DNA from: Fimbriimonadales bacterium
GTDB lineage: Bacteria; Armatimonadota; Fimbriimonadia; Fimbriimonadales; GBS-DC
Length of the DNA: 64,000 bases
Assembly: GCA_026003075.1 (NCBI GenBank)
Contig: BPGO01000004.1
Location: 62,001 to 126,000 of the forward strand
Direction: 5' to 3'
Position 1 is the first letter of the stretch; each line of letters starts with the position of its first letter. A program made the translations under genes and the position numbers. Below are positions 16,534 to 26,876 of this stretch, piece by piece. Below the pieces are notes generated by a model. It was given only the letters and a program-made list of their open reading frames with translations. It searched no databases and was not told the DNA's origin.

Positions 16534-18065
16534 CCGTTTTGAAGGATCTGTTTCACCTTAGCGGAGAGCTGTGCCATCGTGAACGGCTTCGCAAGGAACT
16601 CCACGCCCGGCTTTAGCTCGCCCTGCTCGATAATTGTGTTTTCGGTGTACCCCGAAATGAACAACACTTTCATTTCGGGGTGCATTACACTCAGTGCGCG
16701 CGCCAGTTCTGCACCGCGCATTTCCGGCAAAATCACATCCGTGATAAGCAGATCCGGGGTATTCATCGCAGCAAGTCGGAGCGCGTCTTGAGGATGACCC
16801 GCCTCCAAAACCGTGTAGCCCAGCGTGCGTAAGAGTGCAGCGATTATCTGGCGCACATCGTCGTTGTCTTCTACCACTAAGAGCGTGCCACTCCCCGGCT
16901 GTGCGGCAGGCTCTGGGGTGCGCTCGGGGAGCGGTTCGGCGGCGTCGGGAACGCGTGGAAGATAGATTTTAAAGGTGGTTCCCTTGCCCGGCTCGCTATA
17001 GACCCAGATATGTCCCCGCGCTTGATTGACAATCCCGTGAACCGTCGCCAGTCCCAACCCCGTGCCGCCGCCTGCTATTCGAGTGGAGTAGAACGGCTCG
17101 AAGATGTGGGGCAAGTGTTCTGGCGCGATGCCGACCCCCGTATCCGTGACGCTGATGAGCACATAGTCGCCGGGCTGCACGCCCCAGTGCTGTTCCACAT
17201 AGTCAGCGTCCAGAGCGACATTTTGAGTCTCAATAATGAGCTTCCCGCCGTTGGGCATCGCTTGGCGGGCGTTCGAGACGAGATTTATCAACACTTGCTC
17301 GATCTGCACAGGGTCGGCGCGCACATTGCCCGTCTGTGCATCCAGAAGGCACTGTAGTTCCACATCTTCACCCAGCACGCGCTGTAGAAAGGGCATCAAC
17401 TGTTGTAAGTGTGTGTTAACGCTCATCGCCTGGGGGGCGACCACGCGCCGACGGGCAAACGCCAGCAGTTGATACACCAATTGACTGCTGCGTTCCACCG
17501 CCTCTAAGATATGCTGCAGATTGGCACGTGCGGGATGGTCTTCGGACAGCTGCATGAGCGCGAGCTCGGCGAACCCATTAATCGCCGCCAGCACATTGTT
17601 GAAATCGTGGGCGATGCCACCCGCCAGTCGCCCGATGCTCTCCATGCGCGTCGCCTGCTCGACCTGCTCTTGAAGCCGTTGGATCTCGGTAACATCGACC
17701 GCCAACCCCAGCACTCCATCGATACCGCCGTCCATGCTACGCAACGGCTCCAAACGCACCTGATAGAGCCGTTTCCCCCACTGAAAATCGAACTCAGCCG
17801 ATTCGCCCTGCAGGGCGCGCCGATGCTGATGGATAGGGGGAAACTCGAGGTCCTGCGTCTGAAAGTAATCCATGAGCGAGACGCCGACCAGTTCGTTTTC
17901 TTTTAACCCCAGCGCTGCTAATCCCGCGCCCAGCGAGGAGGTAAAACGCAGGTCTCGGTCTACTGTCCACATAATCGCAGGCAGTTGGCTCAAGATGAGG
18001 CGCAATCGCTGCTCCGAGGAGGCAGTGACCTCCTCTGCGTCGGAAGACTTCGATAGCTTGTCCAT
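16530..18065 (-). CDS. Hybrid histidine kinase with PAS, HisKA, HATPase and receiver domains
   Basis: 511-aa cytoplasmic sensor kinase, with no membrane helix. PAS domain at residues ~20-130; HisKA with phosphorylated His153 (GGIAHDFNNVLAAINGF); HATPase_c with N-box NLVSNARQAM, G1 DTGVGIAPEH and G2 GGTGLGLATVHG; a linker rich in Pro/Glu; and a C-terminal receiver with Asp443 (LLITDVILPEMRG) and the switch Lys in FLAKPFTM. It belongs to the NtrB-like hybrid kinases found in complex regulatory pathways. The partner regulator is not in the window. The input is unknown. It converges with efp with overlapping stops. Confidence 0.93.
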   Translation of the reverse strand: MDKLSKSSDAEEVTASSEQRLRLILSQLPAIMWTVDRDLRFTSSLGAGLAALGLKENELVGVSLMDYFQTQDLEFPPIHQHRRALQGESAEFDFQWGKRLYQVRLEPLRSMDGGIDGVLGLAVDVTEIQRLQEQVEQATRMESIGRLAGGIAHDFNNVLAAINGFAELALMQLSEDHPARANLQHILEAVERSSQLVYQLLAFARRRVVAPQAMSVNTHLQQLMPFLQRVLGEDVELQCLLDAQTGNVRADPVQIEQVLINLVSNARQAMPNGGKLIIETQNVALDADYVEQHWGVQPGDYVLISVTDTGVGIAPEHLPHIFEPFYSTRIAGGGTGLGLATVHGIVNQARGHIWVYSEPGKGTTFKIYLPRVPDAAEPLPERTPEPAAQPGSGTLLVVEDNDDVRQIIAALLRTLGYTVLEAGHPQDALRLAAMNTPDLLITDVILPEMRGAELARALSVMHPEMKVLFISGYTENTIIEQGELKPGVEFLAKPFTMAQLSAKVKQILQNG

Positions 18066-18194
18066 AGTTTATCCTGATGCGTTCGGAAGCCACAGAAGAC
18101 AGCTCCATCATCCTCGCTTGGCGACAAAACGCTCCCAGCTCATGATACCTTATTGCAGAACATTTCGTTTTTTGGAGAGTCTATGACTTCGTAG

Positions 18195-18202
18195 GGTACA
18201 AT
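18195..18202 (+). promoter_or_regulatory. -10 box GGTACAAT before the M28 peptidase
   Basis: GGTACAAT 19 nt before the ATG. The leader is short and has GAGGGT about 10 nt ahead of the start codon. Confidence 0.55.
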
Positions 18203-18221
18203 CCCCGCAGCGAGGGTAATT

Positions 18222-19982
18222 ATGAGAAGGTTGAGTTTCGTCATAGGTGTTGGCTTTTTGCTCTTACTGGCGTTTGCCGACCGTTCCAGCGTGTCCGTGA
18301 GTAATCTTCAGGCGCATCTGAAATATCTTGCATCGCCTGAGTTGGAAGGGCGATTCGCGATTGCGCCAGGCGCATACAAGGCGGCAGACTATATCGCGCG
18401 TGTGTTCGAACAGTCGGGTCTGGAGCCGAAAGGCACGAACGGCTACTTTCAGGACTGGGAACTGACATTAGGTTTCAAGCCGGGCGGCGAAAACTCTCTT
18501 AAACTCAAGCGCGGCAGTGTGTGGGAAGCCCCCGCCGACGCGATTCGCCCTCTGAACCTGACCAGCAACACAAAGGTCGAGGGCGAGTTGGTGTTTGTCG
18601 GGTTCGGGATTTCCCAGCCGAATGCTGGGTATGACGATTATGAGAATGTAGATGTGACGGGCAAGGTCGCGGTCATTTTGCGAGGTGCGCCCCGCTTTGA
18701 GGGGGTCAGTCAGGACATTCAGCGCGCCGCACGCATCGCTCAGAAGGTACAGACCGCCCTCCAGAAAGGCGCGGTGGGCGTGATTCTGGTGAACCTACCT
18801 GAGAATGACCGTCTGTTGCCCGTAGGGATGCGCGGACGCGCCCCTGCCGCGAATGTCGCCGCCCTGAATGTGAGTGCTTCCGTAGGCGATAAACTGCTGC
18901 AATCCCTGGGGCTGACGGTCGCGGAGGCAGTCAAGCGCATCAACGAAAGCGGAAAGCCCATGAGCGCAAACCTCAACGCCAGCGTGGAGATGGCGACTTC
19001 CCTTGAGCCGAACCGCGGAGTCGCACGCAATGTGATTGGCTTCATTCCGGGCGCCGATCCCCAGCTGCGCGACGAAGTCATCATCATCGGCGCACACTAT
19101 GACCATCTCGGCTATGGCGAAGTCGGCTCGCTCGCGCCGGAACCCGGCGACATTCACTACGGCGCAGACGATAACGCCTCGGGTACAGCGGCAATTCTGG
19201 AACTCGCGCGTGTCCTTGCCCAGAATCGCGAGCGACTCAAGCGTAGTGTGCTGTTTATTGCCTTTTCCGCAGAAGAGGAGGGCTTGCTCGGTTCCGCCCA
19301 CTTCGTCCAGAACCCCACCGTACCGCGCGAGAACATCGTCGCGATGCTGAACTTCGACATGGTCGGGCGGATGAGCAACAATCGAGTTTCGGTCAGCGGC
19401 GTGGGCACTGCCGGCGAGTGGGAAAGCATTCTCAAAGCCGCGAATACAGAGAACCTAACCCTCCAACTGAGCCAGTCCGCCTCGGGCGGTAGCGACCACA
19501 TGCCGTTCATGCGGGCAAATATCCCTGTGCTGTTCTTCTTCACGGGCATGCATCCCGATTACCACCGCCCCTCCGACACCTGGGATAAAATCAACTACGA
19601 GGGTCAGGCGCAGATTGTTGCGCTGGCGGAGCGCGTGGTGTACGATATCGCCAATCGTCCAGCGCGATTGCAGTTCACGCGCCCGCAGCAATCCGAGCCG
19701 CAGCAAGGCGCACGGCGCGGCTTCCGCGTGCGCATCGGGCTGATCCCCTCCTACTCTGAACAGGAGGGCGTGCTGCTGGATGGCGTCGCTCCCGGATCGC
19801 CCGCTGAAAAGGCAGGGCTCAAAGCAGGCGACCGTATCATCGCCGTGATGGGGCAGCGCGTCAAGAATATCGAAGAGCTTACCAGCCTCTACGAACGGAT
19901 GGAGGCAGGCAAACCCGTCGAGTTCACCGTAATCCGCGAGGGCAAAGAGATTAAAATCCAAGTGATTCCCGAAACGCCCTAA
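18222..19982 (+). CDS. M28 family zinc aminopeptidase with PA and PDZ domains, exported
   Basis: 586 aa with a signal peptide ([19 protein letters not shown]). A PA insert domain lies at residues ~115-235. The peptidase domain shows the M28 metal ligands H292 ([10 protein letters not shown]), D316 (GADDNASGT), E351/E352 ([10 protein letters not shown]), D379 (NFDMVG) and H448 (PDYHRPSDT). A PDZ domain ends the protein (residues ~500-586, [19 protein letters not shown]). It probably trims peptides in the periplasm. A 10-bp inverted repeat follows the stop. Confidence 0.93.
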   Translation: MRRLSFVIGVGFLLLLAFADRSSVSVSNLQAHLKYLASPELEGRFAIAPGAYKAADYIARVFEQSGLEPKGTNGYFQDWELTLGFKPGGENSLKLKRGSVWEAPADAIRPLNLTSNTKVEGELVFVGFGISQPNAGYDDYENVDVTGKVAVILRGAPRFEGVSQDIQRAARIAQKVQTALQKGAVGVILVNLPENDRLLPVGMRGRAPAANVAALNVSASVGDKLLQSLGLTVAEAVKRINESGKPMSANLNASVEMATSLEPNRGVARNVIGFIPGADPQLRDEVIIIGAHYDHLGYGEVGSLAPEPGDIHYGADDNASGTAAILELARVLAQNRERLKRSVLFIAFSAEEEGLLGSAHFVQNPTVPRENIVAMLNFDMVGRMSNNRVSVSGVGTAGEWESILKAANTENLTLQLSQSASGGSDHMPFMRANIPVLFFFTGMHPDYHRPSDTWDKINYEGQAQIVALAERVVYDIANRPARLQFTRPQQSEPQQGARRGFRVRIGLIPSYSEQEGVLLDGVAPGSPAEKAGLKAGDRIIAVMGQRVKNIEELTSLYERMEAGKPVEFTVIREGKEIKIQVIPETP

Positions 19983-19987
19983 CAAGC

Positions 19988-20013
19988 GTGCGATGGCATT
20001 CCCGCCATCGCAC
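19988..20013. terminator. Hairpin after the M28 peptidase
   Basis: Perfect 10-bp inverted repeat (GTGCGATGGC and GCCATCGCAC) with a 6-nt loop. It is followed by CCCCCTTT rather than a long T run, so termination would be partial or factor-assisted. Confidence 0.55.
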
Positions 20014-20033
20014 CCCCTTTCAACACTTAGAGA

Positions 20034-20041
20034 GGTATACT
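20034..20041 (+). promoter_or_regulatory. -10 box GGTATACT for the ABC ATPase, leaderless spacing
   Basis: GGTATACT ends 8 nt before the ATG at 20050, with no Shine-Dalgarno sequence between, as at lysA and glcF. Confidence 0.65.
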
Positions 20042-20049
20042 CCAGACAT

Positions 20050-20778
20050 ATGAAACCCGTTATCGAAGTGCGCAATCTGAAAAAAGACTATAAGATGGGC
20101 ACGGTCGTCGTCCACGCGCTACGAGGGGTCGATTTGACCGTGATGCCCGGTGAGTTCGTGGCGATTATGGGACCGTCGGGGTCGGGCAAGTCGACCTTTA
20201 TGAACCTCATCGGCTGTCTGGATCGTCCCACGGATGGCGAATACTACCTCAACGGCGAGTTGGTGAGCGCGATGAGCGACTCGCAACTGGCCCAGATACG
20301 CAACCGCTACATCGGCTTCGTCTTTCAGACCTTCAATCTACTGCCCCGCGTGACGGCGATACGGAATGTGGAGTTGCCTCTGCTGTATGCAGGAGTGCGC
20401 GACCGCACCGAACGCGCCCGGCGCGCCCTGGAGATGGTGGGGCTGGGCGAACGCCTCCACCACAAACCGAACGAACTTTCAGGGGGGCAACAACAGCGCG
20501 TCGCGATTGCCCGCGCGATTGTGACCGATCCCGTCCTCATCCTCGCTGACGAGCCGACAGGCAACCTCGACTCGCGTTCCAGCGAAGAGATTATGGCTAT
20601 CTTCCAACGCCTCAACCGCGAGGGGCGCACCATCGTGCTGGTAACCCACGAGCCAGACATCGCAGAACACGCCAAGCGCATTATTCGTTTCCGCGACGGT
20701 AAAATCGTATCGGATGAGCCTGTCTTGAACCCGCGCGACGCGACCCGCGAAATAGAGAAAGTGCCCGTTTTGGACTGA
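20050..20778 (+). CDS. ABC transporter ATP-binding protein, LolD/MacB type
   Basis: 242-aa ATPase subunit. Walker A is GPSGSGKST, the Q-loop lies in [11 protein letters not shown], the signature is [14 protein letters not shown], Walker B is [12 protein letters not shown], and the switch His is in VTHEPD. The sequence belongs to the LolD/MacB/FtsE-like group that works with FtsX-type permeases in lipoprotein or macrolide export. No permease gene is next to it: 2 nt downstream starts the GH2-like gene. The permease must be encoded elsewhere. The start was set at the ATG following the TATACT box. Confidence 0.93.
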   Translation: MKPVIEVRNLKKDYKMGTVVVHALRGVDLTVMPGEFVAIMGPSGSGKSTFMNLIGCLDRPTDGEYYLNGELVSAMSDSQLAQIRNRYIGFVFQTFNLLPRVTAIRNVELPLLYAGVRDRTERARRALEMVGLGERLHHKPNELSGGQQQRVAIARAIVTDPVLILADEPTGNLDSRSSEEIMAIFQRLNREGRTIVLVTHEPDIAEHAKRIIRFRDGKIVSDEPVLNPRDATREIEKVPVLD

Positions 20779-20780
20779 GC

Positions 20781-23492
20781 ATGGCGATTTTGGACGCGCG
20801 CGCCCGACGCCTGACGGAGTGGACGTTTGTCGCGCCCCCCTTTGGTCGGCACATCACAGTACGGGTTCCCAGCGCATGGGAAGACTACGGATTGCCGAAA
20901 AATTTTGAAGGTCCCTGCGATTACTTGTACCGGCTGGAGATTACACCCGAACCCAACAAACGATATTGGCTCCACTGCGGCGGCGCCAGCTACGAGACCA
21001 AGGGGTTTCTCAACGAAATCCCGCTCGGAGCGCATCGGGGCATTTGGGACCACTTCTGTTGGGACATTACCAACGCTCTTCAACCCGGTGAAAATGCCCT
21101 GCGTTTGCAAATCATCAAAAACGGCGGTGCGACCTACCCTGTGCCCCAAGTTCTGAGTGGGTTCCTGCCGTATGTGAGCGCCACCTTTGGCGGACTGTGG
21201 CAGCCTGTCTCCCTGTTTGAAACGGGTGCATCGTGGCTGACCGACCTCTGGGCGCGCGGCGAAATGGACGGAAGCGTGATTGTGGAAGGCACGCTGGACG
21301 GCGAGCTACCCGCAGAAGTGCGGCTAACGGTCTACTCGCCTGACGGGCAGAAAATCTACACGGCACGCTTCGAGGCACATCAGCATTGGGAGCATCGGTT
21401 TCAGGTTAGCTCCCCTAAGAGAAAAGGCGCAGGCACAAACCTGTTCCTTTGGCATCCGCGAACGCCTTCCTTATATCGTCTGATTGCGGAGGTCTATGGC
21501 AACGGCACACTGAGCCATCGGGTGGAGACCGAGTTCGGACTGCGCACCGTTTCGGTGGAAGGCGCCACGATTCTAATTAACGGTGAGCCGTTTTACCCCC
21601 GTGGCGTCCTACACTGGGGCTGGTACCTCCACACGCATGCTCCGAATCCCGATCTGGAACTTGCAGAGCGGGAGTTGCAATCGGTACAACTTTGTGGCTT
21701 TAACTTGCTTAAAGCGTGCCTGTGGGTTCCCAGTCGCGACTATCTGCGCTTGTGCGACCGATTGGGCATTGCAGTTTGGCTGGAGCTACCCCTGTGGCTC
21801 CCGAATATGAACGCCGAGCAATTAGAACAGACCAAGTGTGAATACGAAGCCATTGTGCGGCAAGTGCGAGGGCATCCGTCGATTCTTATCTGGACGTTGG
21901 GGTGCGAACTCTCCACGCGCTTCCCCAGCGAGATGCTGGGCGAGCTGTACGCACTGGTGAAACGGCTTACGGGGAGTCCGCTGGTGCGCGACAACAGCGG
22001 CGGGGGCGAGTGTTATGGCGGCGCCCTGCGCGAGTACGCCGACTTTGCCGATTACCACCTCTACGGTGACGCCCACTTTGCCCGAACGACTTTTCGCGCC
22101 TTTTTGGATACCCTTCGGGAACCCACCCCTTGGCTCCAAGGCGAATTTGCTGACCACGACACGCAGCGGGATTTCCTCACCCTCCGAAAGACCGTGCCGC
22201 CAGAGCAGCTCTGGTGGCTGGAGCGCGACCCCGACACCAATCCTCAGGGGGTACGCTGGTTTTACGAAACACCGTTTGTGGAAGAGAGGTTGCAACAAAC
22301 AGATGTTTGGGATGCCCTGCCCCACCTTGTGCAGACCTCCCGACTCGAGGAGGTCGCGTATCACAAGATCGTTCTGGAAACGATGCGTAGCCTGCCCCAG
22401 ACTTCGGGCTATGTGGTCACGGGATTGAAAGATACCCCCATCGCCACATCGGGCATCCTCGACGAGCGCAGTGAGTTAAAGATTTCACCTGAAAGTTATA
22501 CAGGCTTTAATGCCGATACCGTGTTGTTGTTGGATTGGCATCGGCGGCGTGATTGGGTTGCGGGCGGCGATCGACCTGCGAACCCTGACCCCTATAACCA
22601 CTTTAGCGGGCGCACCGTCTATCCGCGCATCGCTGTATCACACTTCGGCAAACCGATCGAGTCCACGACACTCCGATGGCGATTGGACTTAGACAGCCCT
22701 GATGGTGCATCGCTTGCCCACACCATCGGAGAGACGAGCCTCTGTTCTCCCACGCAGCACGCGCGAGAGATAAGCGGTCAGGGTATCAGCTTCCTGGCTC
22801 AGCTGGAGCTCGCACTTCCCGCTGTGGAAGCTCCCTGCCCTGCTCGCTTTGAGGTGGAGTTGCTTTCGCCGAGGGGGGAACCGCTGGCTGCAAACCGCTG
22901 GCGTTGGGGAATTTATCCTGTGCCTGACTGGGCGTCGCTGGATGCCGTCGCTGTCTACGACCCTGCCGAACGGCTATGGGGGTTATCCCCTGATCTGCCG
23001 CGGCTTCAAAACGGTGAACCACCTCCTGACATTCGCGTACTGCTTACGACCTCGCTGGAGCCAGCGCAGAGAGAGTTTGCTCAACGAGGCGGCGGGGTTC
23101 TGTGGCTCATTGCCGAGCCAACGCCTTCCCTTAGCTGTGAGCGCGTCCCCTTCTGGCGCGAAGCGGCGCACCGATTTTTGCCGCATCCGCTTTGGGATCT
23201 TGTTCCGCGCCCCGACTATCTCGACGAGCGGTTATTTGCCTTCAGCACGGAGATTGCCCTTCGCGCCAACACGCTCGGCGATGCGCCCCTGATCCCCCTC
23301 TGGCAGCGCGTCGACACGCGGACAGGGTATACGCACAGCTATCTGGCGGAGGCAGCCATAGGCTCAGGGAAAGTGCTGATCGCCACGCTCCACTTCGCAG
23401 GGAATCACGGTGACACGCCCATCACGCTGCGCTACCATCCCGCAGGGCAATACTGGCTTTGGGCGATGCTGCGTTATCTCCTTGCGAGATAA
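20781..23492 (+). CDS. Glycoside hydrolase family 2-like protein
   Basis: 903-aa protein with the GH2 layout: an N-terminal beta-sandwich (residues ~1-165, with GYxxxW-type Trp/Phe residues), an immunoglobulin-like domain, then a TIM barrel (from ~265, [18 protein letters not shown]). The acid/base Glu is E376 in WTLGCELS, where GH2 enzymes normally have GNE, so Asn is replaced by Cys375. The second Glu, E455, lies in [10 protein letters not shown]. The C-terminal half is not a recognised domain and might contain a second sugar-binding module. It has no signal peptide and starts 2 nt after the ABC ATPase stop. Substrate unknown; could act on a plant or bacterial glycan. Confidence 0.82.
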   Translation: MAILDARARRLTEWTFVAPPFGRHITVRVPSAWEDYGLPKNFEGPCDYLYRLEITPEPNKRYWLHCGGASYETKGFLNEIPLGAHRGIWDHFCWDITNALQPGENALRLQIIKNGGATYPVPQVLSGFLPYVSATFGGLWQPVSLFETGASWLTDLWARGEMDGSVIVEGTLDGELPAEVRLTVYSPDGQKIYTARFEAHQHWEHRFQVSSPKRKGAGTNLFLWHPRTPSLYRLIAEVYGNGTLSHRVETEFGLRTVSVEGATILINGEPFYPRGVLHWGWYLHTHAPNPDLELAERELQSVQLCGFNLLKACLWVPSRDYLRLCDRLGIAVWLELPLWLPNMNAEQLEQTKCEYEAIVRQVRGHPSILIWTLGCELSTRFPSEMLGELYALVKRLTGSPLVRDNSGGGECYGGALREYADFADYHLYGDAHFARTTFRAFLDTLREPTPWLQGEFADHDTQRDFLTLRKTVPPEQLWWLERDPDTNPQGVRWFYETPFVEERLQQTDVWDALPHLVQTSRLEEVAYHKIVLETMRSLPQTSGYVVTGLKDTPIATSGILDERSELKISPESYTGFNADTVLLLDWHRRRDWVAGGDRPANPDPYNHFSGRTVYPRIAVSHFGKPIESTTLRWRLDLDSPDGASLAHTIGETSLCSPTQHAREISGQGISFLAQLELALPAVEAPCPARFEVELLSPRGEPLAANRWRWGIYPVPDWASLDAVAVYDPAERLWGLSPDLPRLQNGEPPPDIRVLLTTSLEPAQREFAQRGGGVLWLIAEPTPSLSCERVPFWREAAHRFLPHPLWDLVPRPDYLDERLFAFSTEIALRANTLGDAPLIPLWQRVDTRTGYTHSYLAEAAIGSGKVLIATLHFAGNHGDTPITLRYHPAGQYWLWAMLRYLLAR

Positions 23493-24415
23493 CGCACGAA
23501 CTCATCGGTCCTGTCGGGAGCGTTTGGGTCGTCGGTGAGCCGATAGCCCCGCGCTTGCGCCCACTCTTGAACCAGTTGGCTGAGGATCTGACGGCGCAGT
23601 GTCTCGGTCTGGGCGTAGCGTGTTCGTACAGAGGCGTTCGTATCGCGCGCGGGCATCTGTACCGCTGTCGACGGGAGCGTTTCTTTGCGCGGCGGGGCGG
23701 GAGGCAACGCTTGAGGCTGCGGCAAGTAGAGATCTGCCCCATCGGGTTGCTGCGCCAGTTGCTCACGCACCTCCGCGTCCGCATTGCGAATAAATTCGCG
23801 TCTGCGAGCGTTCACCCGCACGGTAATTTCTTGTTCAATTCGTCTTAACTGAGTCTCATATTGCGTTTTTAAGGCTTGTTCTTGGGCTTGCCATGCCCGA
23901 TCGAGGGCGTCCAACTCTGCCTGCGTTTGGCGTCGTGCTTCGCTGTCTGGTGCGGTGAAAATGAGCGCAACCAGCAAGGGAAATCGGCGCCGCCCGTACT
24001 CTTGAAATGCCTCCCGCCACTGGGCGTCCCATTCCGCACGGAGGGCATCGAGGTCGTATTCAGCACGCAGTTCCACACGCCAGCGTCGCTCCAGCTCCGA
24101 GAGGTTTTGGAGGCGTGCTTGAAGGAGCCGCTGGCGCACGGCGTTGCGCTGCTGTTCGATACTAAAGAGCGCCAGTTCGCGTCGTCGTCGGAGAGTCTCG
24201 GCGGGAGGCGGCGCCTCCATCGAATCCAGCGATGCGGAATCAGCAGGCATCGCCGCCTGCTGAGCGGGGAGCGGTGGGATCGAGACCTGCACAACGGGAG
24301 CCTGCGCCAGCGCATGCGCCGCACGCTCCAAATCCACTCTTGCCATCGGCTCAGGGCGGCTCTGGCACGCCGAAAGCAGCAGCGCAACGGCGCAGAGTAA
24401 GGCTCCTATTACCAA
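23474..24415 (-). CDS. Lipoprotein with long coiled coil
   Basis: 313 aa. A signal peptide ends in the lipobox LLSAC (Cys about residue 17), followed by a Glu/Arg/Gln-rich helical region (residues ~70-210) likely to form a coiled coil, and a Pro-rich linker. It is last in the sigma-bamA-ompH operon, 20 nt after ompH. It is probably an outer-membrane or periplasmic accessory factor, but it has no family I recognise. Its 3' end overlaps the convergent GH2 gene by 19 nt. Confidence 0.72.
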   Translation of the reverse strand: MVIGALLCAVALLLSACQSRPEPMARVDLERAAHALAQAPVVQVSIPPLPAQQAAMPADSASLDSMEAPPPAETLRRRRELALFSIEQQRNAVRQRLLQARLQNLSELERRWRVELRAEYDLDALRAEWDAQWREAFQEYGRRRFPLLVALIFTAPDSEARRQTQAELDALDRAWQAQEQALKTQYETQLRRIEQEITVRVNARRREFIRNADAEVREQLAQQPDGADLYLPQPQALPPAPPRKETLPSTAVQMPARDTNASVRTRYAQTETLRRQILSQLVQEWAQARGYRLTDDPNAPDRTDEFVRYLARR

Positions 24416-24435
24416 GCACTTCCCTGCCCCACTCG

Positions 24436-25041
24436 CTATTTCCGCTCGTCCAATCGCTTAATCACCTCGCTGGTGATGTCGTTCTCGGCGTAGAAAACCA
24501 CCTGCGCACTGAACACAACGGTCAGTTTTTTCTCTTTTGCCACCTGCGCGATAACCTCGCGCACCACTTTGTTCACTTGGTCGCGACTTTGCTGGATCTG
24601 TTGTTCCAGTTGCTGACCGAGTTGTTGTGCAAGGGTTTGAAGCGCTTCGCGTCCCACCGTCTCCATCTGAGTGAATCGATCCAGGGCGGCTTTTTCGGTT
24701 TCCGACGGTTGCGGTTTTTGGCGCAGCTGCTGCAGTTCGCCCGCACGCTGACGCGCTGTTTGGGTCAGCTGCTCCACACGCTTCCGCTGCGTCTCGTTCA
24801 GGTTATCCGCCAGAAGCAGGTTCGTCAATTCCTGGCGTTCTTCGTTGGTGAGAACAAGGTTTTCCTGTAGGGTCTGCAGCACGCCCCGATAGCGCGCCTC
24901 CAGCGCTTGAAGCCGATTAAGGTTGTTTTTGACATAGGTCGATTCGTTGATCACGCGCTCATAGTCCACCACGCCAAACGCCTGGGCATGCGCAGCGACC
25001 AAACAGCTGAATGTCAGTAGCCATCCAATGAGTGTTTTCAT
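24436..25041 (-). CDS. OmpH/Skp-family periplasmic chaperone
   Basis: 201 aa. Signal peptide (MKTLIGWLLTFSCLVAAHAQA), then VVDYERVINEST, as in Skp proteins, a long Gln/Glu/Leu-rich coiled coil (residues ~45-160) and a final VVREVIAQVAKEKKLTVVF strand region. Skp binds unfolded outer-membrane proteins before the BAM complex inserts them; the upstream neighbour is bamA. A GGAGG lies 6-10 nt before the ATG. A TATACT box (25074-25081) in the bamA-ompH gap indicates a second promoter for this gene. Confidence 0.88.
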   Translation of the reverse strand: MKTLIGWLLTFSCLVAAHAQAFGVVDYERVINESTYVKNNLNRLQALEARYRGVLQTLQENLVLTNEERQELTNLLLADNLNETQRKRVEQLTQTARQRAGELQQLRQKPQPSETEKAALDRFTQMETVGREALQTLAQQLGQQLEQQIQQSRDQVNKVVREVIAQVAKEKKLTVVFSAQVVFYAENDITSEVIKRLDERK

Positions 25042-25073
25042 TTTAACCTCCGTGTCTAGTGAGTTGCTTGGAA

Positions 25074-25081
25074 AGTATACC
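25074..25081 (-). promoter_or_regulatory. -10 box GGTATACT before ompH
   Basis: Lies between the bamA stop and the ompH SD sequence. The resulting leader of about 26 nt would contain GGAGG. It suggests ompH and the lipoprotein can be expressed apart from bamA. Confidence 0.55.
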
Positions 25082-25085
25082 CATG

Positions 25086-26876
25086 TTAGAAGACCTGTCC
25101 CACGCTAAAATGCGTGCGTCCGCCATAGCGTCCGATGCCATAGTCGATCCGCAGCGGTCCGAGCGGTGTCCGCACGCGAATGCCCAGTCCATAGCCGACT
25201 TCGGGTTTGAAACTACGGCTTTGGGTGAAGTCGTTGACCGTGGGGTAGCCGCCCCAGGCGTGCCCCACATCCACGAAGAACACGGCAGTGAACGCTTTTT
25301 CGATGGGCTGTCGGAACTCGAAACTCAGCAAGGCAGCGCTCTTGCCCCAGAACCGATCTTCAGGGTAGCCGCGCAGGGTCTCTGCACCGCCGATAAAGAA
25401 CTGCTCGAAAAACGGCACGGTGCCTGAAATCGTTCCGTAGTACGCCCGAATCGCGAACACTTGGCGACGGTCATCCGGCTGCGTGCGCCGCCCCTGCGGA
25501 CTGTAGAAGATTCGATAATCGATGGAGGCTCGCAGGAAGTTCGACTGCCCCAGTTTCACGATTCCAGAGTCGAGAAATTCTTGTTCCGCCGAGCGCACAT
25601 TCGTAATGCCCGGCTCCACCGTTACCGCCAAGTACTGCCCTTGGGCGGGGTCTAAGTCGAAATCGCGATTGTTGTAGACCGCCCGCAAGGAGACGCTGGT
25701 TAGCGAGCCATCCTGTCGGATGAAGCCACCGCCCAGATTCGTGGCGACGCGATTGGTGTTGACATCTTCGGTGCGCAGCCCAATGGACGCGGTCAAGAGA
25801 TCGTTCAGTGGGCGCGAGAGTCCCAGCGTAATTCCCCGTCGTCGTTCGTCGTACTGACGCTCCAAATTGGGGTCTATGGAACCGCCGAAGAAGTTGGAAG
25901 TGAAACGATAAACCAATTTATTGTAGAGCGAAATAGAAAGCGAGGTGCGATGGCGATCGAGATACGGCTCGGTGAACAGCAGCTCGATACTGTTCCCGTT
26001 GCGCCCTCCAGTACTCTGAAAGTTCACTCCGACCGTCCGTCCCGTGCCCTGGAAGTTGGTCTCGTAGATTTCTGCCAGCCCGATGAGCCGTCGATGCGAG
26101 TCGATAGCGAAACCGACATTCAGCCTGCCTGTAGGTCGCTCTTTGACGCGCAAAGTGAAATCGATGACACCTGGCGCCGCCAGCGTGTCTTCAGGCGTAA
26201 TTTGGTCAAAGTAGCCAGTGTTATAGAGGCGGTTGATATCACGTTGCCAGCGATTGATGTTGAACAGTTCTCCCGGCTTGGTGCGCAACTCGCGCAGGAT
26301 GACCGATGTGCGTGTCTTGACATTGCCCTCCACGCGAATCTGCCCGACTCGCAGTTCCGAGAGGGTGATGGTCAGCACTCCCGTCTCATAGTCCGGCGCG
26401 GTGTAGCCTTCGGGCAATACAATATAACCTGCGCGCTGATATGCGTCACGGATGGCGCGAATGTCCGACTCCGCCAAGTTCGTGTTGAATACGAACCCGG
26501 GCTTGTTGCGGAGGACTTCCAGGAGCTGTGCATTCGTGAGCACCGTGTTGCCCACAAAGCGCACTTCGCGGATAAGTGGGTTCTCAACGACATCGAAAGT
26601 AACGCGCACGCCCGTTTCCGTTTGTTCCACGCTGGGGCGCACCGCACTGAACAGTCCCATTCCCTCAATTGTTCGGCGATCGCTTTCCAACGCCGCTTCG
26701 GTGAACGGTTCGCCGGGTTTGAGGCGCAGTGCAGTGGTTACGGCGGTTTCGGAAATGTTGCGTAGCCCCCGTATCACGACGCTTTCCACGCGCCGTTCCT
26801 GAGCAAAACCCAATAACAAGCTCACGCAGAGAATCAACCATGCCATCCCGTAGCGGTAAGTGTTGCTGATGAACAT
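25086..26876 (-). CDS. bamA: Outer-membrane assembly factor BamA (Omp85)
   Basis: 596-aa outer-membrane insertase. Signal peptide, then three POTRA domains (VVIRGLRNISETAV; VRFVGNTVLTNAQLL; QIRVEGNVKTRTSVIL), and a 16-stranded barrel from about residue 270. The Omp85 loop motif GGAETLRGYPEDRFWG is present, and the C-terminus ends in aromatic Phe (THFSVGQVF). Shorter than E. coli BamA (three instead of five POTRA domains). Its ATG overlaps the stop of the upstream ECF sigma gene (TGATG) with GAGGAGGAAC before it, so the two are translationally coupled. Confidence 0.93.
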   Translation of the reverse strand: MFISNTYRYGMAWLILCVSLLLGFAQERRVESVVIRGLRNISETAVTTALRLKPGEPFTEAALESDRRTIEGMGLFSAVRPSVEQTETGVRVTFDVVENPLIREVRFVGNTVLTNAQLLEVLRNKPGFVFNTNLAESDIRAIRDAYQRAGYIVLPEGYTAPDYETGVLTITLSELRVGQIRVEGNVKTRTSVILRELRTKPGELFNINRWQRDINRLYNTGYFDQITPEDTLAAPGVIDFTLRVKERPTGRLNVGFAIDSHRRLIGLAEIYETNFQGTGRTVGVNFQSTGGRNGNSIELLFTEPYLDRHRTSLSISLYNKLVYRFTSNFFGGSIDPNLERQYDERRRGITLGLSRPLNDLLTASIGLRTEDVNTNRVATNLGGGFIRQDGSLTSVSLRAVYNNRDFDLDPAQGQYLAVTVEPGITNVRSAEQEFLDSGIVKLGQSNFLRASIDYRIFYSPQGRRTQPDDRRQVFAIRAYYGTISGTVPFFEQFFIGGAETLRGYPEDRFWGKSAALLSFEFRQPIEKAFTAVFFVDVGHAWGGYPTVNDFTQSRSFKPEVGYGLGIRVRTPLGPLRIDYGIGRYGGRTHFSVGQVF

